From Cavia porcellus (lineage: Eukaryota > Chordata > Mammalia > Rodentia > Caviidae): DNA of 64,000 bases. Under the pieces are notes generated by a model. It did not search any database and was not told where the DNA came from. It saw only the letters and a program-made list of their open reading frames with translations. Location: positions 45,688,501 to 45,752,500 of the forward strand of contig NW_026947493.1 in NCBI RefSeq assembly GCF_034190915.1, written 5' to 3'. The number at the start of each line of letters is the position of its first letter. Position 1 is the stretch's first letter. The position numbers and the translations under genes are program-made. This document shows, in pieces, positions 11,796 to 21,924 of this stretch.

Positions 11796-11905
11796 AATGG
11801 TGGTGCATGCCTATAATACCAGCACTCAGGAGGCTGAATGACCTGTGGACCACATAGTGAATTCAAAGCCAGTTTAAACTGCATTGTGAGACCCTCTATG
11901 AAGTC
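11796..11905 (+). mobile_element. B1-type SINE nested in L1 (short)
   Basis: 'ggtggtgcatgcctataataccagcac', 'aggaggctga' and 'gtgagaccctct' identify it. It lacks part of the middle and has no clear A-tail. Confidence 0.8.
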
Positions 11906-12090
11906 AAAATAGAAGGAAGTTTATAGTTATGAATGTCCACATCAGAAACACAGAGTAAGCCTAAATAAATAACCTGATGTTGTACCTCAAGGTCCTAAAA
12001 ATACAAAAGCAATCCAAATATAAAACTGGTACAAGGAAGGAAATTATAAAGTTCAAATCAGAAGTTAATGAAATTAAGACTAAAAAATAT
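11906..12090 (+). mobile_element. Second old L1: ORF2 segment
   Basis: Continues L1 ORF2 ('tcagaagttaatgaaattaagac'). It ends in the left TSD of the ID element (12076-12090). Confidence 0.7.
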
Positions 12091-12202
12091 GAGAGTTGGG
12101 GATTTAGCTCAGCGGCATAAGCACCTGCCTTGCAAGCAGGCAGTCTTGAGTTCGATCCCTGATACCGATGAAAACGAAAAAGACAAAAAAAAAAAAAAAA
12201 AA
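12091..12202 (+). mobile_element. ID-type SINE with perfect 15-bp TSD
   Basis: It is a tRNA-like head with box A 'tagctcagcggcat', an anticodon-arm-like stretch 'ttgcaagcaggcag' and box B 'gagttcgatcc', followed by a long A-rich tail. The repeat aagactaaaaaatat flanks it at 12076-12090 and 12203-12217. Intact boxes A and B and a long tail make it among the least decayed SINEs here. It could still bind Pol III factors, but I class it as a retroposon. Confidence 0.95.
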
Positions 12203-12645
12203 AAGACTAAAAAATATACAAAAAATCAGTGGACTGAAGAACTGGTTCTTTAAAAGAATAAATAAAATACATAAAACCCTAGCCAATCTTATCCAAAAAA
12301 AGAAAAGACCCAAATAAATATAATTAGAAATCATGATGAGCAACACCAAAATCTAGAAGATTCTTAGCAGTAACTTTAAAAATCTGTACCCCAATAAATT
12401 AGAGAATTCAGAAGAAATGAATAGATTCTTAGATACATATGTGTTACCAAAACTAAACCAAGAAGATATTAAACCTCTGGATAATCTAATAATAGGAAAT
12501 GATATTGAAGTCTTAATAAAATAAAACTACCAAGAAATGCCCAAATCCTGATGTATTCACTGTAGAATTCTACAAGAGCCTCAAAGAAGATCTCATAGGC
12601 CACAGATGCAAAAATCCTCATCAAGGCAAACAAAATGCAATAAAT
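12203..12645 (+). mobile_element. Second old L1: ORF2 segment before reverse transcriptase
   Basis: 'actggttctttaaaagaataaataaaat', 'gaaatgaatagattcttagatac' and 'ttctacaagagcctcaaagaaga' are canonical L1 ORF2 phrases with stops. Confidence 0.85.
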
Positions 12646-12812
12646 CATGCCAGGTATGGTGGCATGTAACTGTGATTCCTGCCCTCAGAAGGCTGAGGCA
12701 GGAGAGCTTACATGAGTTCAAGGCCAGCCTGGGATACCTGGTGAGCTCAAAACCAGTTTGAACTACATAGTGAGACTCTGTCTCAAAAGAGAAAGAGGGA
12801 CACAGACAGACA

Positions 12813-12859
<47 letters not shown>

Positions 12860-12866
12860 CACACAG
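12646..12866 (+). mobile_element. B1-type SINE with (CA)n tail and 12-bp TSD
   Basis: 'gccaggtatggtggcatg', 'gctgaggcaggagag', 'aaggccagcctggg' and 'gactctgtctc' are B1 marks. Its tail has become a CA microsatellite (about 12801-12855). The repeat aatgcaataaat flanks it at 12634-12645 and 12867-12878. The internal right-hand segment is partly duplicated ('gtgagctcaaaaccag'). Confidence 0.9.
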
Positions 12867-13464
12867 AATGCAATAAATTTCAAAAAGATAATGTATCCTG
12901 ACCAAGCAGGCTTAAGCCCATCAATGCAAGGATGGTTTAAGAATGCCAATTATCACTGCTGTTCTTCAATGTAGTACTCAAAACATTAGCCAGAGTAACC
13001 AGGCAAGAGAAAAATAAAATAAAAGGAATATGTGCAGAGAAATAAGAAGTCAAATTATCATTAATTGAAGCAATATGATCCTTTACACAGAAGACAAAAA
13101 ATTCTGCCAAAAGACTCCTAGAATTAGTAATCAAATTTAGCAGTGTAGCAGGATATAAAATCAATAGCGTTTCTGTATACCAATAATGAACTCTCCAATA
13201 ATGAACTCTCTCTTTTTCTTATTAGAAAAAGTAACGTTTACAATAGCATCAAGAAACATTGAGTATTGGAAATTAATCTAACAAAGTGAAAGATCTCTAC
13301 AGCAGAATTTCAAAAATGGGTTTGAGAAATTTTTAAAAACAGGATTGAAGAGGAAATTGCTAAATGGAAATATAACCCCTGCTAATGGATAGTCAAAGTC
13401 AATGTAGTAAAAATGTCTATACTTCCAAAACTAATCTATGGATTTTATCCCAATCAAAATACTA
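12867..13464 (+). mobile_element. Second old L1: ORF2 reverse-transcriptase region
   Basis: 'gaccaagcaggcttaagcc', 'gaatatgtgcagagaaataagaagtcaa', 'cagtgtagcaggatataaaatcaa' follow the L1 ORF2 order. A 15-bp direct duplication (ccaataatgaactct) is seen near 13179-13210. The L1 stops at about 13464 and resumes at about 15927. Confidence 0.85.
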
Positions 13465-13849
13465 TAAGTGGAGAAGTAGCCAGCCATGCCCCCATGAGCC
13501 CACCAACTGCCATTGCCATCAAGGGCCAATAACCAACTCAGGCCTGGAGAAGCAGCCAGCTAAGCCACTACACACCTGTCACCACTGGGGGAGTCTCAGT
13601 GTAATCATGCATGTATGGAGAAGTCCACCCTGCATACCACCACCACCCTAAGAAGCACGGTAAGGAGAAACCCAAGCATTTGGCCCATTCCCCTACACCA
13701 CAGATGGACAATCAACACAGGAAGCACCTGGGACCCCAAAAGTGACTTGTCCAGAGTAACGCAGGAAAATGTCAAGATAAAGGAGGAAAAGGCAGTCTCA
13801 GATCTCTAGTACACATAGAACACATCTCGGAGACATAGACATTAAAGAA

Positions 13850-14848
13850 ATTGGAAGTTGAACACTTGAAATTTCTGGAAGGATATTAACTAAACTAAAG
13901 AAACAACTTCATGAGACTGTAAAAGTAATCAGATCAGAAATAGTATCTTAGATAAAAAGTTACAAGCAATGAAAGAAAGCATAGATTTTGCTGAGCATAT
14001 CTAAAGAAAGCATAGATTTTTTAAAAAGAGGAGCATAGGAAAATGTGGAAACCTTGAATAAACAGTATAGTATGGAATTATAATGCATGAAACACACTCA
14101 AAGAGATATCCAGGAAATTAAAAAGTCAATCAAAAGCTGGAAAATCACTTGAAAGAGCTGAAAATAGACTTTAAACCTTGAAGACAGGATTGCAGCTAAC
14201 TATCATGAAAGAGCTCTTAAAAATAACAAGAAACCAGGAAATAACAATTTAACAGCTGTAATATGATGTAAAGAAAAATAACTTAAGACTGATAGGTGTT
14301 AGCAAAAAAAGCCAGAATCGGCATAAAGGACATAAACATAATATTTACAGAACTAACAGCAGAAAACTTCCCAAGCATGAGAAAAGAACCTGACACACAG
14401 ATAAGTGAGACATGTAGAACTCCAACTAGCCATAACCAAAATAAATCTACACCCAGACATATAATAATCAAGATCCCAGAGATTCAGCTCAAGAACCAAA
14501 ATATTAAAGGCTGTTAGAGAAAAGAAACAGATCACCTATAAAGGAAAACTCGTCAGAACTGTGACAGACTTTTCAACACAAACCATCAAGTCAAGAAGAC
14601 TTTGGAGTGAAGTATTTCAAGTCCTGAAAGAAAACAACTTTCAATCCAGATTGATGTACCCTGCTAAAGTATTTTTCAAAATTAATAGAGAAATAAAATA
14701 CTTCCTTGATAAAGAACAACTGAAAGAAATCATGACCACCAAACCAACCCTACAAAAAGTACTGATGGATTTTCTAGGCAGAGATAAAAATGACCGCTAT
14801 TTCAAGAAGAGTAGCAGACAGGGATCACTGAGCAGGGCAGACAACTGA
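13850..14848 (+). pseudogene. L1-type ORF1 relic
   Basis: This is decayed ORF1p, the RNA-binding chaperone of L1-type elements. The frame 14296-14517 carries 'ELTAENFPSM', 'CRTPTSHNQN' and 'RHIIIKIPEIQ', the RRM-to-C-terminal junction. The frame 14561-14848 carries 'FQVLKENNFQSRLMYP' and a conserved C-terminal tail. The coiled-coil part upstream (about 13850-14290) is full of stops. At least two frameshifts separate the pieces. It resembles the ORF1 relic at 3650-4619. Confidence 0.8.
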
Positions 14849-15302
14849 ACAGAAGGGAAAAGTGGAGGGTCAATGGCAAGAAGGTAGCATGACAGTGATG
14901 AGCCAGTGCATGTCAATCATAACCATTAGTGTAGATGGTCTCAATTAACCAATAAAAAGAAACATGGCCAGAGTGTACTGGGAGATAGCATCCATGGATA
15001 TGCTGTATACAAGAAACACATTTCATGTGAAAAACAATTCATGGACTGAAGGTCAGAGGAGGAAACACAATACTCCATTGAGCAGGGACCCAGAAATAAG
15101 CAGAAGTAACTTGCCCATCAACTACAGAATGGATAAGAAAGATATATTTTTATACAATGGAAAGCTACTTAGCTATAAACAGTAACCTAAGGGATCTTGT
15201 AGGTAAATGGATGTAGCTTGAGATCATGCCCATGGGTGAAATGGTTTGGACTCATATGAGTGAACATTGTATTATCTTGCTGGTATAAACACTGAAGGAG
15301 TA

Positions 15303-15450
15303 GCTGGGCGTGGTGGCTCAGGCCTGAAATCCTAGCACTCTGGAGGCTGAGGCAGAAGGACTTTGAGACCAGCCTGGGCTACAAAGTGAGCTCAAGGCAA
15401 GGCCAACCTGCATAGTGAGACCCTGTCTCAAAAAGACAAAAAAAAAAAAA
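15303..15450 (+). mobile_element. B1-type SINE nested in half-L1 element
   Basis: A well-kept 7SL-derived head ('gctgggcgtggtggctcagg'), 'gaggctgaggcag', 'gagaccagcctgggctac', a repeated right segment and 'gaccctgtctc' plus A-tail. It is a third-level insertion: B1 in half-L1 in L1. Confidence 0.95.
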
Positions 15451-15484
15451 GGAATGAGTTAGTAAGATCCAAATGTGCAATAGA

Positions 15485-15926
15485 CATGGTGAAAGTGAAA
15501 GAGGAAGAAAAGTCTAAAAAGGGAAAGTTGTGAACATTGTTAATTTCCTATTACTTTGCTTTGAATTCCTGTATCATTTTCATTGGTTTTCTTTGCTTTT
15601 ATTTTGTTTTGTTTTGTTTATTTTATTATGTCTGATAGTATAGGCAGCTATTATTAAGATAACAAGATGTACTATGGTAGCCATTGTTGATTTCCTATTA
15701 CCTTGTTTTGAAGTCCTGTATCACTTTTATTGTTTTATTTTGATTGGTTTAATTTGTTCTGTTTTGTTTGATTTTACTATATCTGATGGTATGGGCAGAT
15801 ATTTTGAAGATATTAAGAGATATTATGGAAGCCATTGTTGATTTCCTATTATCATTTTTATTTGTTTTGTTTTGATTGGCATTATTCTGTTTCATTTCAT
15901 CTGGTTTTATGTTCTTTAAAATAAAA
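15485..15926 (+). repeat. Array of about 150-bp T/G-rich units in a half-L1 3' UTR
   Basis: The phrase 'cattgttgatttcctatt' or a close variant starts at about 15535, 15682 and 15833, so the spacing is 147 and 151 bp. Each unit runs 'gttttgaagtcctgtatca', a TTTTGTTTTG stretch, 'ctgatggtatgggcag', 'gaagatattaagagatatt'. The same module recurs near 16430-16718, 41500-41785 and 51440-51848, and in diverged form inside 2022-3000 on the minus strand. Confidence 0.85.
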
Positions 15927-16093
15927 AAAAATACCAAAAGCATTTCTTATACAACTCTAAAATTCATTTGGAACTAGAAGAGAACTGGGATACCAAAAAC
16001 CATCCTGGGTAACAAGAACAAGGCTGGGAGCATCATAGTTCTGGTTCTCAATTTATATTACAAAGTTATAATGTTAAAAAAAAAATAGCATGG
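15927..16093 (+). mobile_element. Second old L1: ORF2 segment
   Basis: 'ctctaaaattcatttggaactag' and 'aacaaggctgggagcatcat' continue L1 ORF2 from 13464. It ends in the TSD of the next insertion. Confidence 0.85.
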
Positions 16094-16718
16094 AAGTCAG
16101 CATCTCCCGAAATCCAGCCATGCTGGGACCTGGGAGACTGAGCAAGAAAGCAACAAGCCATCCTTCCTGGTAAGCAGCTGGGGCACAAGTGAGCCCCGAA
16201 AACACCAGAGAGAGAACCAGTCAGCCTCTTGTGAGCCTACTGGCTCTCGGGCTGAGAATCAAACGTCAGCCAGAGTTGTTAGCAACTAAGGTACATAAAG
16301 CAACTAAATGCTCGTATTGGTGGACTGATTATGCTGACCTGGGGCCAGAGGTGTGAACATCTCTTGGGAGGATGTTCCTATGCAATATAGCAAATATGAG
16401 GTATTTCCTTCCATCTTCTCTTTGAAGGCAAATGTTGTTTTCACTGTTTTGCTTTGTTCTGATTAATTGTTTTTCTCTATTCAATATTTTGATTTGATAG
16501 GTTTTATAATGTTCTGTTTTTTGGTTTGATTTTGCTGTACTGATTGAATGGACAACTGTTGTGAAGATAATAGAATATACTATGGTACCTATAGCTAGTA
16601 TCCCAGTATCTTGCTTTGAAGTTCTGTACCAATTTCACTGCACTGCCTTGATTGACTTTGTTCTGTCTTGTTTTATTGTATTTTACTACTTTCAAAATTA
16701 AAAATTAAAAAACTTAAG
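16094..16718 (+). mobile_element. 625-bp composite retroposon, copy 1, with TSD
   Basis: The insert is bounded by aaatagcatgg (16083-16093) and aaataacatgg (16719-16729). It interrupts the L1 phrase that reads through the TSD. It has a GC-richer head of about 300 bp ('ctgggagactgagcaagaaagc', 'ggtaagcagctgg', 'catctcttgggaggatg'), then less than two T/G-rich modules related to the 150-bp units, and an A-rich end. It has no reading frame of note, so it must be non-autonomous. I do not recognise the family. Confidence 0.8.
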
Positions 16719-16888
16719 AAATAACATGGTACTGGCACAAATACATATACATAAATCAGTGTAACATAAAAAAAGAATGCAGAAACAGCTCCAGACATAT
16801 TCAGCTATTTGATATTTGACAGAGGCCCAAAGATATACCCTAGAGAAAAGATAATCTTTTCAAACAATTATGCTGGAAAATTGGCTAT
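16719..16888 (+). mobile_element. Second old L1: ORF2 segment
   Basis: 'ggtactggcacaaatacat' and 'gaaaagataatcttttcaaacaa' are L1 ORF2 phrases. The L1 is cut at 16888 by the provirus and resumes at 19388. Confidence 0.9.
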
Positions 16889-17130
16889 TGAAAGGGTTTT
16901 GGCCCAGGCCAGACACTGTAGCCAGTTAAAGCCAAAGAGCTCCTATCTCTCCCACCCTTAAGAATCTACCTCTGGCACCAAACAAAGACCAATGGGCTAC
17001 CTGTGCATCCCTAATGCCCCTTAGGTTCCACCCCAAGCGGGGGCTACTTATGTGCCTCACTCCACATGTTCCACAGAGAGATCGCCGACCCAGGGGTGGA
17101 GATGCCGTGCCCCGAGGGGTTGGGGGGTCT
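16889..17130 (+). repeat. 5' LTR of the provirus (U3 part; downstream part lost)
   Basis: The first 240 bp match the 3' LTR at about 95% by eye. After 'ggtctctctc' the two diverge completely. The R/U5 end with its AATAAA, present in the 3' LTR and in the solo LTR, is missing. A deletion joined U3 to interior or unrelated sequence. Confidence 0.85.
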
Positions 17131-17279
17131 CTCTCCTCTATTGTACTGTGTTGTCACCAATCTCCTGTTTAACAACTAAGGTTATAAATGCCTTTTTGCT
17201 GGAAACCACTAGCTCTGTTCCAAGACAAGGGTTTTATTCAAAGTTTCATTTTATTTGTCTTGGTTCATAGTACTGCAAA

Positions 17280-19061
17280 TAACAGATTTAAAAACAAGTA
17301 AATATGTTCAAATTTTGACAGTATTAGATCAGTTTTGATAGATTTATTCATAAGATTGGTGAACCTTTACTGCAAAATGTTTCCATTAAAATGAGATTAT
17401 ACTCCAAAGGAGAAAGGGCAGACTAAAGCCTTTTTTGGGCAGATTAAAGCCTTTTTGTTAATTCCACGTGACACCCTACAAAACAGCGGTGTGCCATCCA
17501 GATGAAGCCTGCTCTCTGACCTAAAATGCCAATATTAAACTCCTACATACTTACTTAATTCTACTGTAGTCCAAGTACCAAACAAAAAGGCAAAACTTGA
17601 CCTCCAAACCTATAGAGATCTTAATGTGGTTTTTCATATTTTAACACTTGTGACACTTGGAGTTCTGACACAGGCAAACCTACACAAGGTGGAACTGCCT
17701 GCCCCCTGCCCACGGACCATGCTCAAATGCAGCAGAAGACATTGGGCAAGAGAGAGTGCCCCATCCTGGCATTCTTTGAGACCTTACTCCAGGGCTGCTG
17801 GACTGTCTTAGCCACCAGAGAGTGGGTAAGCCATCCTAAAATGCCAACACTGCCAGATTTGTTGCCAACAAAAATTGCTGCCAAAGACTGAGGGGGTTCA
17901 AAGCAACACAGCCCCCTTTGTGGGTGTCCGTCTCAGAATCCAAGTCACATTAAACTCTCAGGTAAAACGTTTTCTATATTTATGGACATAGAGGCCATAT
18001 ATAGAGTTCTTCCTGAATTTTCAGGCTGCTATATTAAGTCCTCAATCTCTATGACGAGGTACTGATGGTCAACCTATGCCATTTACAGACAGGGCCTATT
18101 TCGTGCAAGTCCCAGTCCTAAATCTTAAAATGCCTTTTATACAGGCTGACTTAGACACACTGAGACCTCAACAGCTTCCACCTGTTATCGCTAGTAAACC
18201 TCTCCTCAACGATATAAGACCACCTCCTTCCTTTCTTATTCACCAATTTCTCAGATAACCCTGGTCAAGACTGACAGATACATTTTGTCTTCTCACTTTG
18301 TTTATACTTTTTCAGGACACGTAAAAGCTTTTCTCACAACCAAGAAAACTGCTGATATACTTGCTAAAGTTCTGTTACAGCAAATCATTCCAAGGACAGT
18401 GACCAAAGTTGCTAGACTGCCATTCTGGTTTTGCATCACTCAGGCCCTAGATCTGACCATCTTTTTCCTACTCATCTCTGCCTTACCAAGGCCTCACAGC
18501 CACGACTCACAGGTTGTCATGTTTTGTTATCCACTTTGGTTCCTAATTTCTTATGTTCTATTGATGATCATTTTTACAGCAGGACTCTTAACAGTATTTC
18601 CTACAGACTCCAACGTCATGCATACCAGAGACAAGCCTTACCTACCTACCCTTTTAACTTTTACCCTTTCAGATGGGGGAGTAAGCACCTCTCATAACTT
18701 TACTCGTCCTAACCTTACACTTATTTTTCAGAATTCTGCCTTACCGTGGAAATGTTTCTACCTCAACATGGTCCTGATATAATGACATGTCTAAATCAAA
18801 GGAACCTTCCCTTTTACCTCACCTGGGTTCTAAAATAATGCCTCCTCATAACATCTTGTCTCTTTGTTTTTCCAGTCTAACATACGTGCATTCACCAGTG
18901 AAGTTGTCCTGGCTAAAACACCTGGCACCAGCTTCTACCTGGGCATCAACCATCATCCCATCAACTCCCCTAAACCCCAGTACAGTGCCCTCTGCCAGCA
19001 GGAAGCAGTTAAAGAGAGAAATCTTCACCCCTTTTCATAATAATAATCATAAGACGGGATA
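17280..19061 (+). pseudogene. Decayed retroviral interior with pol (integrase) remnant
   Basis: The frame 18285-18782 begins with a stretch of about 40 residues that resembles the integrase core of gamma-type retroviral Pol. Integrase joins viral DNA to the host chromosome. The similarity ends near 18410 and the rest of the frame is not assigned; it could be decayed env. No gag or protease is recognised. Upstream sequence (17280-18280) holds only short broken frames. The reading is by eye and the class is tentative. Confidence 0.55.
17416..17456. repeat. 21-bp tandem duplication
   Basis: Two adjacent copies beginning gggcagaYtaaagcc lie in the proviral interior. Confidence 0.9.
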
Positions 19062-19387
19062 TGAAAGGGTTTTGGCCCAGGCCAGACACTGTAGCCGGTA
19101 AAGTCAGGGAGCTCCTATCTCCCCCACACTTAAGAATCTACCTCTGGCACCAAACAAAGACCAATGGGCTAACTGTGCATCCATAATGCTCCCTTAGGTT
19201 CCACCCCAAGCCGAGGCTACTTATATGCCTCACTCCACATGTTCCACAGAGAGATCGCCGACCCAGGGGTGGAGATGCTGTGCCCTGGGGGTCGGGGGTG
19301 TCTCTCCCTGCATTCTCAAAATAAAGGTTATTTATATTTCATACTTCTTATCTTTTCAGCTGCCACTGGTCCCCCACAGTTCTATCA
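19062..19387 (+). repeat. 3' LTR of the provirus
   Basis: A 326-bp LTR with TG at the start and CA at the end. It has an 'aaaataaagg' polyadenylation signal near 19318 in the expected R position. It is homologous to 16889-17130 and, in inverse orientation, to 25806-26162. Confidence 0.9.
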
Positions 19388-20542
19388 CTATTTATATGCA
19401 GAAGATTGAATCTACGCTCATATCTCTCACCATACACTCAACTAAAATCAAAATAGATGAAAAATCTAAATGTTAAAACAGAAACACCATGCCAGAAATA
19501 CAAAAAGTAAAACTCTTGATGACATAGGCATAAACAGGGACTTTCTGAACAGAATCCCAATCGCACAAAAAATAACATCAAGAATCAACAAATGGGATCA
19601 TATCAAATTAAAAGTTTTCTGCACAGCAAAGCAAACAATGAACAGAGTGAAGAGACAATACATAGAATATACAGAATATAGACAATGTATAGAATCAGAT
19701 AGAGAATAAATATCTAGAATATATAAACAAATAAAAAAATTAGACCTCCAAAATAAAAGACCCAATCAGATGAGGTCGGGCGCATTCGGGGTGGTATGGC
19801 CATAGACAAAAGACCCAATCACAAATGAGCAATTGAAATCATAGAAACTGCTCAGAAGAAAAAGTAAAAATCCCTGGTAAGTGCATGAATAAATGTTCAA
19901 CATCTATGGTCATTAGGGAAATGAAAATTAACTCTTAGAATTTATTTAACTATTAAAAGAATACCTATCATCAAGAAATCAGATAACAAAAAACGCTGAT
20001 GGAATTGTGGGAAAACAGCAACCCTTCACTGTTAATGGGAATGTAAACTAGCACAGCTGCTGCAGAAATCAGAATGGACAATCTTCAAAAATCTAAATCT
20101 AGAAATCACACTAAACCATCTATTCTTCTTTTAGGTATCTTTCCAAAAAAGTTAAAAAATACATCATAGCACAGTAACACACATATATCCGTGTTTACAG
20201 TAGCACAACTCATAATAGCTAAATCTTGCAAATGGCTTCTGTGTCCATCAACAGATGAATGGATAAAGAAAATGTGATATTTATAGATGATGGAGTAATA
20301 CTCCACCATAATGAAGAATAAATATAAGTCCTTTGTAGGAAAATTAAGACCATAATGCACCTTGAAACCAAAACTCACTAGAGACCATAATGTGATATAA
20401 AATAAATCAGACATATAAGCTTAAATATCACATGGTTTTTCTTATGTGAGAAACCCAAAGCATAAATAATTAAAAAGCAAAGTAAAATATAATAAGATAA
20501 TAAGAAACAAGAAGCTAAGTTTTTTGGAAAAGCTAAAGGATC
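19388..20542 (+). mobile_element. Second old L1: ORF2 C-terminal region and 3' UTR
   Basis: 'atgcagaagattgaatctacgctc', 'ttctgcacagcaaagcaaac', 'gtgtccatcaacagatgaatgg' follow the standard L1 order to the 3' UTR ('aaatatcacatggtttttcttatgtgag'). A 39-bp 5S rRNA piece interrupts it at 19769-19807. Confidence 0.9.
19769..19807 (-). pseudogene. 5S rRNA 5' fragment (nt 1-39) retropseudogene
   Basis: The minus strand begins gtctatggccataccacc and continues to nt 39, matching the first 39 nt of vertebrate 5S rRNA with about 5 differences. Three of these fit CpG decay. A perfect 14-bp repeat, aaaagacccaatca, flanks it at 19755-19768 and 19808-19821. It starts exactly at 5S nucleotide 1 and has no A-tail. 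That is the pattern of 3'-truncated 'tailless' retropseudogenes made by the L1 machinery. It is too short to function. Confidence 0.9.
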
Positions 20543-20690
20543 AGCTGGGCATGACACATGCCTGTAATACCAACACTCAGGAGGTTGAAGCAGGATGATA
20601 TATTGTTGCAGGTTCAAGACCAGCCAAGCCTGAACTGATAGTGAGATCTTGTTTTTAAAAGACAAAGGAAAAAAAAAAAAAAAGGAAAGG
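20543..20690 (+). mobile_element. B1-type SINE in L1 3' UTR
   Basis: 'gctgggcatgacacatgcctgtaatacc', 'caggaggttgaagcag', 'caagaccagcc' and a long A-rich tail identify it. Confidence 0.9.
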
Positions 20691-20990
20691 AAAGTATCCA
20701 AGAGATAGAAGGAGAATGGAAGGAGGGAGCAAAAGAGGACTAAAAAAGAATTACAATGTGTTTGGTACAATACACCAGTTACCACAATACACTGCAAATA
20801 TGTATTAGCAAAAACACAGATTAAAAAATAAGTGAAAGTGTAGCACTCTCATGGAGGATGTTATCAAAAGGCTGTCCTTATGTAGACACAGAGGATACAT
20901 GGAAAATTTCTATTTTCTATGAACTAAGTCTGTGGAAAAAAAGTGGTCTATTCACTTTTTTTAATATTCATGTAAATGAGTGCAAAATAA
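20691..20990 (+). mobile_element. Second old L1: terminal 3' UTR remnant
   Basis: An A-rich, ragged continuation ('agaggactaaaaaagaattacaatg', 'acaccagttacc'). The exact end of the L1 is not visible. Confidence 0.45.
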
Positions 20991-21670
20991 AGTAACTTTA
21001 AAGCTGGAAGACAAAGTAGATAGAAATCCTGAAGACATAGGGATAGGTAGAGAATTCATGAACAAAAATCAAACCACATGGGAAATACTTCCCAGAATCA
21101 ATAACTGAGATCTGGTCTCACTAAAAAGTTTTTGCATGACAAAAGAAATCCCCAAAAGAGTAAGAAAAACCTATGAATTTTGAAAAAGTTTTCAACTTTT
21201 CCTCAGACAAATGACTTCTGTCTAGAACATATAAAGAACTAAAAAAAATCAGGCCCTCGAAATTCAAAGACCCAATCCAAAAATGGGCATCTGAGATGAA
21301 TACACAGTTCTCAGACGAAGAAATACAAATGACAAATAAATACATGAAAAAATATTCAGCATCATTTGTCATTAGAGAAATGCAAATTAAAACAACATGG
21401 AGATTCCATATCCAGAAAGAATGGTCAGGATAAAGAAAACTACTACCAACAAATGCTGGAGAGGCCGTGGGAAAAAGGGACAGTTCTGCACTATTGGTGG
21501 GAGTGTAGACTGATACAACCACTGTGGAAGTCAGCCTGGGTATTCCTCAAAAGGCTAAGATTGGAAGTCCTATTTGACCCAGCTATCCCACTTCTGGGCA
21601 AATTCCCAGAAGAACTGAAAACATCATACCACAGTGATATATGTGCACCCATGTTTATACTTTGCCAAGC
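20991..21670 (+). mobile_element. L1 ORF2 C-terminal fragment (less decayed)
   Basis: A separate, 5'-truncated L1 piece that is better kept than its neighbour: 'gaacatataaagaactaaaaaa', 'catttgtcattagagaaatgcaaattaaaac', 'gtgtagactgatacaaccactgtggaag'. The frame 21366-21713 includes part of it. It repeats ORF2 sequence already present upstream, so it is a different insertion. Confidence 0.85.
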
Positions 21671-21924
21671 TTTTTTGAATGATCAGAGAAACACTAGGAA
21701 AACATGGATTTAAATGTTTTATAATGACAAAGTTGCTGTGCTCTTTCTTAGTTTTTATTTCATTTAAAGGTAAAAAGATTTTTTAAACTCCCGCTCATCT
21801 AAACTGTTTTCATGTACAGAATGCACAATAAAGTTTAGTGAAAGATAAGCCAAGTGGAAAATTTCACATTATGAGACAAGACAGCATAGCATTGTGCTTA
21901 AATAAAAATATACATGGATTTGAG

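Larger units (their letters stand above)
13465..15926 (+). mobile_element. Half-L1 (HAL1-like) element, plus strand, nested in L1
   Basis: About 2.46 kb replaces nothing in the host L1, whose ORF2 is continuous across it. The near-repeat aaaatacta / aaaatacca (about 13456-13464 and 15927-15935) fits a TSD. The order is a GC-richer 5' part (13470-13800), an ORF1 relic (13800-14850), a short stretch like the start of ORF2 (about 14930-15110), then directly the far 3' end of L1 ORF2 ('tatacaatggaaagctacttagctataaac', 15145-15180), a nested B1, a roughly 150-bp T/G-rich repeat array and an A-tail. Most of ORF2, including all of the reverse transcriptase, is missing. It shares this plan with 2022-5645. 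Confidence 0.75.
16889..19387 (+). mobile_element. Internally deleted endogenous retrovirus
   Basis: A provirus-like insertion of 2.5 kb has a TG...CA form. The short repeat CTAT flanks it (16885-16888 and 19388-19391); a 5-bp CTATT with one base lost is also possible. The L1 is continuous across it. LTR-like ends are at 16889-17130 and 19062-19387. The interior of about 1.9 kb is far too short for gag, pol and env and is full of stops, so it is inert. Confidence 0.85.

Noticed and set aside
12091..12202. tRNA gene
   Set aside because: Boxes A and B are present, but the A-tail and perfect TSD show an ID SINE.
12593..12949. 118-codon minus-strand frame with a Cys-Val run
   Set aside because: It is the antisense of a B1 SINE and its CA tail.
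15485..15926. CRISPR-like spaced repeats
   Set aside because: Units are about 150 bp, diverged and without unique spacers; they belong to a retroelement 3' UTR in a mammalian genome.
18285..18782. 165-codon frame as a working gene
   Set aside because: It is a decayed retroviral remnant in a provirus that lacks most of its genome.
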